Origin: a virus
Virus record (IMG/VR): IMGVR_UViG_3300033153_003782
Location: 1 to 50,679 of that record
Length of the DNA stretch: 50,679 nucleotides
Direction: 5' to 3' (one strand)
Shown here: piece by piece, positions 21,241 to 29,627 of the stretch
Layout: each line of letters opens with the position of its first letter
How positions within the stretch are numbered: the stretch's first letter is position 1
Notes under the pieces: model-generated
Databases searched by the model: none
What the model was told of the DNA's origin: nothing
The model's input: only the letters and a program-made list of their open reading frames with translations
Program-made: the position numbers and the translations under genes

Positions 21241-23357
21241 CCCCAACACTCGGACACCAGACCCCCGCCGGTATGGGCGTCTCAACCGTCCTGGCCGACT
21301 TCGATTTTGAAACATACAGCGAGGCGGGCTATATTTGGAACGGCAAGCGGTGGGGCGCACTGCAAGGCACTAACAGCGGTATAAAAGCCGTAGGGGCCGC
21401 AGCATACGCCGAACACCCTAGCACCGAGGTATTATCACTCGCGTATGACTTAAAGGACGGCAGCGGCCCGCAATTGTGGTTTCCTGGTATGCCGGACCCG
21501 GTCGCACTGTTTAACCATTTCAAGGACGGAAAAAATGTCGAAGCGTGGAACGCAATGTTTGAATTTCATATCTGGCAAGCGGTATGCGTCGAGCGTATGG
21601 GTTGGCCCCCAATCCACCTCGACCAGTTACGTTGTGCAATGGCAAAAAGTCGGGCGTATTCAATGCCCGGAAAACTTAGCGACGCGGCGCGAGTCGTTGG
21701 CGCAGAAGTACAGAAGGAAAAGGAAGGGAAGCGACTTATTAAAAAATTCTGTTGCCCCCGGACGCCTACGAAAAAAGACCCCCGAAAGCGTATCGCGACA
21801 ACTCAAGACCCTGCGGATGCTACGAACCTTTACGCGTACAATATTTACGATATCCAAGCCGAGGCCGCAACGTCGGCGTTAATGCCCGACCTGCAGCCCG
21901 TCGAGCTTGAATTGTGGAAATTAGATCACAAAATTAATCAACGCGGCGTTAATATCGACATGTCCGCGCTTATGGACTTGCGCGAACTGCTCGCACAGGC
22001 ACGAATTAAATATAACGCCGAGCTCTTGGCGCTTACGGGCGGCGCGGTCGATAAGGCCACAAAAAATGCCGAGCTTAAAAAGTGGCTTGAGTCCCGCGGT
22101 ACTTTCCTGCCGAATATGCAAAAAGGAACTTTAGAGGAACGCGCCGCGCTACCCTTTAACCCTCCCGACGTGGCACGGGCGCTGTGGATACGTTTATCCC
22201 TCGGCTCGTCAAGTGTCGCAAAGCTTGAGGCTATATTTAATCGGCTGTCCAAGGACGGCCGGCTACGGGATCTTTTCGCATTCTGCGGCGCGGATCGCAC
22301 GGGCCGTTTTGCCGGTCGCGGACCGCAGCCCCAAAACCTGCCCAACAGTGGGCCGACTAAAGACTGGGATATACACGCCGTCGAAAAGTTCCTCGAGGTG
22401 GCACGCTCTCGAGACCTTGACATGGCCGAGCAATTGCACGGTGACGTCATCGCCGCAATTTCCGGGAGCCTCCGCGCGTTATTCTGCGCCGGTCCGGGTA
22501 ATGAATTTATTTGCTCTGACTACTCAGCTATTGAGGCGGTAGTTATTGCCGAGCTTGCCGGCGAGCAGTGGCGAATTGACGTTTTTAACGGACACGGTAA
22601 AATCTACGAAATGTCCGCGGCTAAAATTACAGGCATTGCATTTGAGGAATTCGTGGCCTACAAGCGTGACACGGGAGACCATCACCCCGCGCGTAAAAAG
22701 ATTGGTAAAGTCGCAGAACTGGCGAGCGCTTACGGTGGTGGCCTTGGCGCGTGGAAAGCATTTGGCGCCGACGCTTTCATGGACGACAACGAGATACGCG
22801 ATAACGTGAAGCTATGGCGTAAAGAGTCGCCACAAATCGTTAAATTCTGGTATGGTCTGCAGGACGCCGCCACCTTAGCCATTCAAAACCCTGGGACATA
22901 TAACACCTACCGCGACATAATGTACATAATGCGCGGCGATGTACTGTTTTGTAAACTCCCGTCCGGCCGTTACTTACATTACCACTTGCCACGGTTGGAA
23001 GCGGGCGAAACGTCTTGGGGCAAGCCGACTTTAGAAATCACATATATGGGCCACAATTCGGACAGTAAAAAAGGCCCGGTTGGTTGGTTCCGTTTGCGTA
23101 CCTGGGGCGGAAAGCTCGCGGAGAACGTCACACAAGCCGTGGCGCGTGACTTGTTAACGTTTGCTATGCCTCTTGTGGAGTCTGGCGGATACCCTATCGT
23201 CCTGCACGTTCACGACGAGCTTATAAGCGAAGTCCCGGCTGGCTACGGCACCATAGAGGAATATGAGCAGTTAATGGGCTCTTTACCTCCATGGGCCGCG
23301 CACTGGCCGGTAAAAGCCGCCGGCGGTTGGCGCGGGCAGCGATACCGGAAGGATTAG
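21237..23357 (+). CDS. Family A DNA polymerase with 3'-5' exonuclease, 706 aa
   Basis: The phage replicative polymerase. The exonuclease motifs are DFDFETYS (21-28), NAMFEFHIW (about 105-113) and YNIYDIQAE (about 201-209). Polymerase motif A is DYSAIEA (428-434), motif B KIGKVAELASAYGGG (about 488-502) and motif C VLHVHDEL (about 655-662). No 5'-3' exonuclease domain is present, as usual for phage enzymes. Its stop overlaps the convergent tail-spike stop at 23354-23357. Confidence 0.95.
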   Translation: MTPTLGHQTPAGMGVSTVLADFDFETYSEAGYIWNGKRWGALQGTNSGIKAVGAAAYAEHPSTEVLSLAYDLKDGSGPQLWFPGMPDPVALFNHFKDGKNVEAWNAMFEFHIWQAVCVERMGWPPIHLDQLRCAMAKSRAYSMPGKLSDAARVVGAEVQKEKEGKRLIKKFCCPRTPTKKDPRKRIATTQDPADATNLYAYNIYDIQAEAATSALMPDLQPVELELWKLDHKINQRGVNIDMSALMDLRELLAQARIKYNAELLALTGGAVDKATKNAELKKWLESRGTFLPNMQKGTLEERAALPFNPPDVARALWIRLSLGSSSVAKLEAIFNRLSKDGRLRDLFAFCGADRTGRFAGRGPQPQNLPNSGPTKDWDIHAVEKFLEVARSRDLDMAEQLHGDVIAAISGSLRALFCAGPGNEFICSDYSAIEAVVIAELAGEQWRIDVFNGHGKIYEMSAAKITGIAFEEFVAYKRDTGDHHPARKKIGKVAELASAYGGGLGAWKAFGADAFMDDNEIRDNVKLWRKESPQIVKFWYGLQDAATLAIQNPGTYNTYRDIMYIMRGDVLFCKLPSGRYLHYHLPRLEAGETSWGKPTLEITYMGHNSDSKKGPVGWFRLRTWGGKLAENVTQAVARDLLTFAMPLVESGGYPIVLHVHDELISEVPAGYGTIEEYEQLMGSLPPWAAHWPVKAAGGWRGQRYRKD

Positions 23358-24832
23358 GAAGCGCCCGAGCTTATACGCTGGATCATAATTGATCGGGCGT
23401 CTAAGTTAAGCGACCCGGCGTCCGTGAAGACAAATATCCGCCCGTTATTCGCAAGGAATGCGTTTAGAGCGAATAGGGGTATCGATACCGCTACCGCCCT
23501 AGGGAAAGCATTCGGGGTTGCTACCGATGAAGTGAACACTGGTATAGTTATCCCCGCCGCGCCGCCGATATCAAAAACTATCGTCAAGATATTCGGGTTA
23601 CCCGACTTACTCCTCACGGTAAATGCAAGCCTAAGATTAAAAGAATCACCCAAAGTGATTGGCACCATTTCGTTTGTGCTGACATCCCACAATTCAGAAA
23701 TGCCACGAATGACACGGGGCGCAAAATCTGAATTTGAATTTGAACCAACGCCGTCAACCGAGAATTTAACCGGAGTAGTCCCGGCATTTTGGACAACTGT
23801 ATCACCGTCAACGTAAAACGCCCACCCCGAAGGGTTTATTCTATCACTGCCGTTTATATTGTTATTACCAATCGCTAGCCACCGTAAATCAAGCGGCGAT
23901 AGTCCGGTAGATATGACTGAGCCCGCGGTGGTGTTGTCTATTTTATTTTCAGTAATTGTGCCACCCCCAGAAGCCGTGATATTGCCATTATCGGGTGAAG
24001 CGGACAGGAACGTACTAGTGGCGGATAGTACAGACACACAATTATGTATTGAGATCGCCTCACTTAAACAACCGTTTAAATCAATATTAATGCCCACAAC
24101 ATCGACCTCGAATTGACAGAGATTAATTGACACATGAGTTATTATATTTGCTAGGCATATCCCCCTCTTACCACTAGTGAAGCCCACTAAATTAACTACG
24201 AGATTTTCATAATTATCAACGCAAAGTAAGTCCGTATTCGGTCCGCCAACAAGGCCCACGGAGTCCATTGTAAGGGCGTGAGTCGCGGCATTTACCGCAC
24301 TTAGAAGGCTGGACGCACTAAACCCTATTAAATTAAGATTTCGAAAGTCTATCGTTTTTTCAACTGTAATTAAGTTTTCCGTAGTTGTGGATATGAAGCC
24401 CACATTAGGAGACGCCCCGTACACCTGAACGCTAGCACCTTGGAAGACTAGTCGATCACCAGCCAAGTCGATAGTTGCGAAAATAGAATACCTGACGTCG
24501 GTATCAGGTAATGTTATCACCCCAGCTACTGGCGCGGGCAGGTCACTTTTAGTGAAAATTCGCCTCACTAGTACCCCGTCTGTGATATACTCGGCATCGT
24601 TAGCTAGTAAGCTTACGTTGTCTCCGTTCTGAAGGGCTGAGTCCGCCAACGCGCCTTGGGCGCTTGTTGCTTTCCCGTCAAGCGCCGCCTGTAGATCGGT
24701 TTGATCGGCTAACGTGCCGGTTATTCCGCCCCACGCCGAGGCGCCCCCCGGTGGCCCAGGTATCCCTTGCGGGCCGCGGGCGGAGACTGTTACCGTGTTA
24801 GTGTCTTTTGAAACTATGATTCTATTAGCCAT
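23354..24832 (-). CDS. Tail spike/fibre with collagen-like neck and beta-helix, 492 aa
   Basis: The N-terminus (ANRIIVSKDTNTVTVSARG) leads into a collagen-like GPQGIPGPPGG and a WGGITGTLADQTDLQAALDG motif typical of phage tail fibres. The middle, with many repeated Asn/Ser/Val strands, looks like a parallel beta-helix; a jelly-roll-like C-terminus follows. It is probably the receptor-binding protein. It is the last gene of the late region and ends four bases inside the convergent polymerase gene. Confidence 0.8.
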   Translation of the reverse strand: MANRIIVSKDTNTVTVSARGPQGIPGPPGGASAWGGITGTLADQTDLQAALDGKATSAQGALADSALQNGDNVSLLANDAEYITDGVLVRRIFTKSDLPAPVAGVITLPDTDVRYSIFATIDLAGDRLVFQGASVQVYGASPNVGFISTTTENLITVEKTIDFRNLNLIGFSASSLLSAVNAATHALTMDSVGLVGGPNTDLLCVDNYENLVVNLVGFTSGKRGICLANIITHVSINLCQFEVDVVGINIDLNGCLSEAISIHNCVSVLSATSTFLSASPDNGNITASGGGTITENKIDNTTAGSVISTGLSPLDLRWLAIGNNNINGSDRINPSGWAFYVDGDTVVQNAGTTPVKFSVDGVGSNSNSDFAPRVIRGISELWDVSTNEMVPITLGDSFNLRLAFTVRSKSGNPNILTIVFDIGGAAGITIPVFTSSVATPNAFPRAVAVSIPLFALNAFLANNGRIFVFTDAGSLNLDARSIMIQRISSGAS

Positions 24833-25215
24833 TAGGGTAACCTCTCTGCGAATTTAATTAAGCCGTATAAAAAAGTTGTTTCCTTGCCCGCGGGGTCAGT
24901 AATCACAATTTCGTAATTATAGTCCGTAGCCGTTGCGGTCGCTGTGTCGGCTTCGGTGATTACTATTTGAAAAACTCCCGTCGTCGGGTCCGCTAAGAAA
25001 ATGCCCGTCGTGTCTAAGTCGCCAACGACTCCCAACGTTAAAAAATTAACCGTTTCGGTGGCCAGCTTTATATTCATGGCCAGGTCAAAGCCCGTCAAGT
25101 CAATCGCGACCGGCGGCGTCGCGCCGTCATCGTAAACCATGTTAAGTAAATAGTCCCGGCCGATGTCCACAGAAAAACAATTGGCATCGGTTAACTCTAA
25201 ATTATTACAACTCAT
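24832..25215 (-). CDS. Baseplate/fibre-associated protein, 127 aa
   Basis: I start it at ATG 25215, which overlaps the DUF1353 stop as ATGA; the frame is open upstream without support. It begins MSCNNLELTDANCFSVDIGR and has LTGFDLAMNIKLATETVNFL, resembling the N-terminal domain of baseplate upper (BppU-like) or fibre-attachment proteins. Its stop overlaps the spike start. Confidence 0.65.
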   Translation of the reverse strand: MSCNNLELTDANCFSVDIGRDYLLNMVYDDGATPPVAIDLTGFDLAMNIKLATETVNFLTLGVVGDLDTTGIFLADPTTGVFQIVITEADTATATATDYNYEIVITDPAGKETTFLYGLIKFAERLP

Positions 25216-25652
25216 TTTAAAACCTCTGGTAAAGCAAATCTTCTGCCAATAATTCGGACGCCACGGTAGTAAATATAACGACGCAGCCAACAGACGCCGT
25301 CATCGGCGAGCCATTGCTTAAATAGCTGGTCTCCTTGCAGTCGTAACTCGTCGAACCGCCGGGCGTAGTCGGGGGCGGACCGGCTTATTAGTAAACTCTC
25401 TCGTAAAATCTGGTATAGGCAGTCGTGGCCTAAACCGGCGAGCATTGTATTTTTTGTGTCCCAAGTAGGGCCACTGCACCCGTCCCACATATACCCGGCT
25501 TTTATAAGTAGCACCCCGTCACGGGTTAGCTTGAAATACGCGGTTTCTATGCTGTGCCCAAATATGCCCACATAGAGAACCACTTCGACGGTCGTCTGGT
25601 ACTTGTATTTTTTGTGCTCTATACGTTTATAGTGTACTCCGGCAAAAATCAC
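25212..25652 (-). CDS. DUF1353 protein, candidate lysis enzyme, 146 aa
   Basis: The central KAGYMWDGCSGPTWDTKNTM, then GLGHDCLYQ, is the signature of DUF1353, a family encoded by many tailed phages near lysis genes. Conserved Asp and His residues suggest a hydrolase, but no activity is established. It follows a lipoprotein gene and a membrane/coiled-coil gene, and no other lysozyme-, amidase- or peptidase-like endolysin is visible in the genome, so by position it could be the cell-wall enzyme. Confidence 0.75.
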   Translation of the reverse strand: MIFAGVHYKRIEHKKYKYQTTVEVVLYVGIFGHSIETAYFKLTRDGVLLIKAGYMWDGCSGPTWDTKNTMLAGLGHDCLYQILRESLLISRSAPDYARRFDELRLQGDQLFKQWLADDGVCWLRRYIYYRGVRIIGRRFALPEVLK

Positions 25653-25957
25653 TTTTCGCGCTCCTTTAAAGCCTTAAGTGTGGCGATATCTATGGCAAAA
25701 CTTTTGTTCTCCCTCCGCATTTCTTTTTGTTCCGTTCGTATCTCGACCATACCGTTATTTATCTGGTCGTACTTTTTTTCAACTATGGCACTTAGAGCGG
25801 CGTGATTTTTCTCAATCAGTACGGTCATGGCTAGGTCAGCTTTCTCGTTGCTCGTCTGGTCCCGGACGTAAAACGCACCGATACCAGTTAATAAAATGCC
25901 CAGTAGCGCAATCGTAAGGCCCTTATAGTCTTGTAACATATCTTTACTCCAGCTCAT
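25649..25957 (-). CDS. Inner-membrane spanin-like or holin-like protein, 102 aa
   Basis: One membrane segment (GLTIALLGILLTGIGAFYV, about residues 13-31) is followed by about 70 residues of charged, coiled-coil-like sequence. This is the plan of an i-spanin (N-terminal anchor, periplasmic coiled coil). It overlaps the lipoprotein gene by ATGA and the DUF1353 gene by ATGA. A holin role cannot be excluded. Confidence 0.65.
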   Translation of the reverse strand: MSWSKDMLQDYKGLTIALLGILLTGIGAFYVRDQTSNEKADLAMTVLIEKNHAALSAIVEKKYDQINNGMVEIRTEQKEMRRENKSFAIDIATLKALKEREK

Positions 25958-26142
25958 TGCAACAAAGGTAAAGACCCCTCCGCTGATTGCGCCGCCGAGT
26001 TGCCTTTCAAGTCGCTCCCTGTGATTGTAACGTCACACCCCCAAGCGTCTTTTAATTTAACATCTTTCGGCGCGTATACCACAGTTAGAGAGCAGCCAAC
26101 GCCAAAAAACGCCACCACTAAGGTGGCCACCGCGCGTCGCAT
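25954..26142 (-). CDS. Small lipoprotein, o-spanin candidate, 62 aa
   Basis: The N-terminus MRRAVATLVVAFFGVGCS is a lipoprotein signal with a lipobox ending at Cys 17. The mature part has VTITGSDLKGNSAAQ. A short outer-membrane lipoprotein beside a membrane/coiled-coil protein fits a two-component spanin, although the usual order (i-spanin first, lipoprotein nested) is reversed here. It supports a Gram-negative host. Confidence 0.65.
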   Translation of the reverse strand: MRRAVATLVVAFFGVGCSLTVVYAPKDVKLKDAWGCDVTITGSDLKGNSAAQSAEGSLPLLQ

Positions 26143-26642
26143 TACGCCCCGGCTAGGAAGTCTTTACGCTCTCCCCTTACGTCCGCGTGGCTGTACGGTA
26201 CTGAACCAACAGCACCCAAAAAGCCCAAGCTATACGTGGTGCTCGCTTTCTCGGTGTAATAGAACGCATACAACGCGTCTAACCACTCCCAGTTAGCCTT
26301 CGCCATGGGCAGGTCCCCCTCGACCGCGCCGCCGCCCTCCACTAACGCCTCGGACTTGTCCATCTCGCCTTGTAGGTTGGCGTCTATGTTATTTCTCTGG
26401 AACGCATAGCACTGGTTGTAATACGCCTCTACCTCGGCTGCTAATATAGCCACCTGCTCGCCTACTGAATCCCACACAAGGAGGCCACCGTCTACGTGCC
26501 AGTACTTGGGCGTGCCCCCAGGTAGCGTCTCCTCTTGCACAATAACTTGGCTTGCGCCTGGGGTCGGCTCTGCGCCGATAACCTGCTCGATAGAGCAGCC
26601 TAACTGTGCCCCGGTCTGAGTTACTAAGTATACTTTTCCCAT
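26142..26642 (-). CDS. Putative tail fibre assembly-type protein, 166 aa
   Basis: It begins MGKVYLVTQTGAQLGCSIEQ and has helical segments (VAILAAEVEAYYNQCYAFQR, later ANWEWLDALYAFYYTEKA) like those in fibre-associated chaperones. It directly follows the 232-aa fibre/collar gene, with its stop overlapping the lipoprotein ATG. The function is by position only. Confidence 0.55.
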   Translation of the reverse strand: MGKVYLVTQTGAQLGCSIEQVIGAEPTPGASQVIVQEETLPGGTPKYWHVDGGLLVWDSVGEQVAILAAEVEAYYNQCYAFQRNNIDANLQGEMDKSEALVEGGGAVEGDLPMAKANWEWLDALYAFYYTEKASTTYSLGFLGAVGSVPYSHADVRGERKDFLAGA

Positions 26643-26644
26643 TT

Positions 26645-27343
26645 TTAAACCTCCCTACTTACTTTAATGTCTACAATCGATGGGTCCTGCGCGGACCCGT
26701 CACTTACGCCGGAAACAAGAAAAGAGAACCCATTAACCGTCTTAGTTGTGTCATCATAGCAAACAGACCTTTCTGATGCTCCCTCACTACCGACTAAGAT
26801 ATCAGTAGCGTACTCAAGGCTGCTCATAGGGGTACCAAAAGTAACTGTGTACTTCCCGCTAGCATCTCTCACTACTGACGCATTACTCGACCAACTTGTG
26901 GAGGGGACACCGCCCGAGACAGTAAACACTATCCATGTGTCAGTTATTAACCCCGATCCTATTGCGGTTTTAAATTTAAGCGGTGTTATGAACCTCTCGT
27001 CGTCTAGGCCAGCGTCCGTTTCCGCCTGTGTGGCTATCTCGGCTTTACCTGCTACCGTCTCAGTGGCGGCGGGTACGTTGCTGTCTATAGCCGTTGCGAC
27101 TATGAAGTCCAAGGCGTCGCGGTATTGAGACGTTACGACCGTGTCGGGCACGCCGGACGGGACTATCCCCGCGGTGTCTAAGATACCTTGGAAGAAACCA
27201 AACCAATCATTGACCATATTAGCCACAAAGGGCGTGCCCGTGTTGTCTCCTGGGACGGTTATATTCTGCGCAGCCCCGTAGATGTACGCGGCGTTCGGTG
27301 CTTGAGTTTGTGACGGCCATTCTGCCGATGGATTAAGAGCCAT
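26645..27343 (-). CDS. Tail fibre/collar-type protein, 232 aa
   Basis: The N-terminal region (MALNPSAEWPSQTQAPNAAY) and AGKAEIATQAETDAGLDDER-type sequence are typical of phage tail fibre N-terminal parts (the (A)GxxEIATxxExxAGxD...TP motif). The C-terminal half is beta-rich. It lies between the gp48-like protein and the chaperone-like gene. Confidence 0.75.
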   Translation of the reverse strand: MALNPSAEWPSQTQAPNAAYIYGAAQNITVPGDNTGTPFVANMVNDWFGFFQGILDTAGIVPSGVPDTVVTSQYRDALDFIVATAIDSNVPAATETVAGKAEIATQAETDAGLDDERFITPLKFKTAIGSGLITDTWIVFTVSGGVPSTSWSSNASVVRDASGKYTVTFGTPMSSLEYATDILVGSEGASERSVCYDDTTKTVNGFSFLVSGVSDGSAQDPSIVDIKVSREV

Positions 27344-27365
27344 TGCTATTTTCCTTTTTTATAAT

Positions 27366-29627
27366 TTAAGATGTACATTCTATGTTTAACGTCGCCCCGT
27401 CGAAGGTTGGGCCCCCCACAGGATTGGTGGTTATAAATCCTGCTTGGTCGTCTAGTTCTTCGCCTACGGTTCCCGTCCAATTGGCTAGCCTTGGTGCATA
27501 AACACAATTGTCGGTTATGTCCGTGTCTATGTCGTCAAAGCATTCGGGGAGACCGGCCCGGTATAGGTTCGTCACGTCCGCCGGGGCTAGATATTCGTCG
27601 AACTTTTTAGGAAGTGTTATAGAGCCGTGGAAATAGTCCTCACTGCCCCCCACCGTCACTTGGTTAGCCCCCACTACGAAAAGGGAACCCTTCAAGGATA
27701 GGGTCGTTGTGGCTATGGTATTACCCCCTATGTCTACGCCGTCTAGGTACACCCGCTGGTTACCGGGCTCGACCGCGACCGTTATCATATGCCAATCGGT
27801 GTCGTTCACATTTCCGAAAGATCCGATACTTTGGTACGCTCCGACGGGAGTATTTCTGAATCCCGCGGATATGGAATTGTCCGCAAGAACTGCTAGATCT
27901 AACCTAGCGAAAGCCCCGCCCGAGGTTGTAGACTCAAAAAACAGGCCGTGATTGGCCCCTGTAGCGGACCTCTTCGCCCATATATTGAGCGACCATGTCG
28001 ACCCGTCTATCCCGCTAGCGTTAGCGGTGAAATACTGGCCGATGCCGTCTAAGTGCGTGGTATTAGCGGTGAATATGGTCGGTGGTATAATCGCCCCCGG
28101 CGCGTCGACACAAGCCACCTGTACGCGACCCGTGAAGGGTACGCTCCCGTTATTGGTGATCGTTAGGCCCCCGACATGCTCTACCAGTTCTTGCCCTTCG
28201 TGGTCTTGCCAGTTAGCCAGCTCCACAAATAACACCTCCCCGTCCTTCATGGTGTCTGTGCGGCCGTCATAGCAAGTGGCATTATTTTGCCGGTATAGTT
28301 CCTCTACGACGGGTGATTTATCGGTATTATATATACCCACAAAAGCCAATTCACCGCGTAGGTTTGAGCCAGGCATGTTAAACCCGCCACCGAGGGTACT
28401 ATCCGCGAAATACGCGCCGGTCATTATCTGCCCGAAAGTCTGGCTGGTATCTTCGTGGACTAGCACCGCGTCAACGTAAATTTGAAAGGTGTTCGTCCCG
28501 CTGTTTATTACCGCCAACACGTGGACGTCTTGGAAACTAGGGATTATGTACGTAGACGTCGTAGAAATGAAAGGCCCATTGTCTACCTCTCTGAATCCTA
28601 TACTAAGCTCCCCGGCTATGCCTAAGGTAAACTGTATGCGTGGCTGTCCGCTAGTCGTCTGTGTCTCTTGAAAAATTGCTCGTACCCCGCTACCCGTTCC
28701 GGTAATGCGTAGGAAAGCCTCGAAGGATATGATTTCCTCTGCACTAGTGACACCCCCCGGATACGTGAAAGTCTGATCCGTGCCGTCCAGTAACGCGCGG
28801 TTAGCCGTGAACGTGTACTCTATACGCATGCCTAGCCACAGTTGCAGTGGGCATATTTTCAAGCATAAATCTTCGAACTCGTCGCGACGTAATAAGGGTA
28901 CATACGCGAAGGTCGGGAAATCTTCCCCGCCAATATATAGGAAGTACGCCCACTTTGCCGGGTCCGAGGGTATTATGTATTCTTTACGCTGGAAAACTGT
29001 AGCGTCAAACATACCGCATTGTGCGTCAAGTTCCCCACATTGCGCGACGAGTTCCCCACATAAAGGAATGAATTTTTTATCTGTGTTGAATATTTTATTA
29101 ACAAGCGCATAACCTAGCGGGGCGTCGTATACCTCCCCTGCTTGCGCTGCTTGCTCCCCGCATAAGGCCAACGGTTCGCCACAGGCAGCTGAAAACCCTT
29201 GCGGTGCGTTCGGTTGCTCTAGGAATGAAAGCGGGTTCCGAGGCGTTGCGCACGCGTGAGTGTCCAGTGGTGGCTCGGTGCCTGGCACCCACCATTCATG
29301 TACAAACACCGGGAAGCCGGCAGCCTGCAAAGTGTCTTGAATGTATCGTGGGTCCTGTCCCCCGATTGCTTTCCAAGTAGCATCGAGACGGTCGCGCCGT
29401 TGCTGCGTTGTTAGGCCCGTATCGGGTAGGCCCCACTGATCGTCCCACGCGTCAAGTTCTCGCGTAGTAGAGGGAAAGATATCTAAATATACTTCGTTAA
29501 CGTAGTCTTCCACATCCTGCGGTAGCTCTGTAAGACCCTCGAAAAATTCTGTTAGCTGCTTGCCCGCTGCGAGGCGCCACGCCCGCGCCTTGGGTAAAAT
29601 ATGCTCAAATATCCTTAAGTACTTCAT
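27366..29627 (-). CDS. gp48-like tail protein fused to two LamG-like domains, 753 aa
   Basis: Residues 1-120 match the DUF2313/Mu gp48-type baseplate protein (LPKARAWRLAAGKQLTEFFE, then FPSTTRELDAWDDQWGLPD). A Cys-rich insert follows, with repeated CGE/AQCGE words at about 150-215. Residues about 270-450 and 530-720 each look like a concanavalin/LamG sandwich (for example GNQRVYLDGVDIGG, and NTFQIYVDAVLVHEDT). The normal gp48 is about 200 aa, so the extension is a displayed carbohydrate-binding module. The ATG overlaps the baseplate J stop. Confidence 0.8.
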   Translation of the reverse strand: MKYLRIFEHILPKARAWRLAAGKQLTEFFEGLTELPQDVEDYVNEVYLDIFPSTTRELDAWDDQWGLPDTGLTTQQRRDRLDATWKAIGGQDPRYIQDTLQAAGFPVFVHEWWVPGTEPPLDTHACATPRNPLSFLEQPNAPQGFSAACGEPLALCGEQAAQAGEVYDAPLGYALVNKIFNTDKKFIPLCGELVAQCGELDAQCGMFDATVFQRKEYIIPSDPAKWAYFLYIGGEDFPTFAYVPLLRRDEFEDLCLKICPLQLWLGMRIEYTFTANRALLDGTDQTFTYPGGVTSAEEIISFEAFLRITGTGSGVRAIFQETQTTSGQPRIQFTLGIAGELSIGFREVDNGPFISTTSTYIIPSFQDVHVLAVINSGTNTFQIYVDAVLVHEDTSQTFGQIMTGAYFADSTLGGGFNMPGSNLRGELAFVGIYNTDKSPVVEELYRQNNATCYDGRTDTMKDGEVLFVELANWQDHEGQELVEHVGGLTITNNGSVPFTGRVQVACVDAPGAIIPPTIFTANTTHLDGIGQYFTANASGIDGSTWSLNIWAKRSATGANHGLFFESTTSGGAFARLDLAVLADNSISAGFRNTPVGAYQSIGSFGNVNDTDWHMITVAVEPGNQRVYLDGVDIGGNTIATTTLSLKGSLFVVGANQVTVGGSEDYFHGSITLPKKFDEYLAPADVTNLYRAGLPECFDDIDTDITDNCVYAPRLANWTGTVGEELDDQAGFITTNPVGGPTFDGATLNIECTS

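Noticed and set aside
22213-22542. 109-aa and similar frames within the polymerase gene
   Set aside because: They are shadow frames with no start context inside a gene with complete family A motifs.
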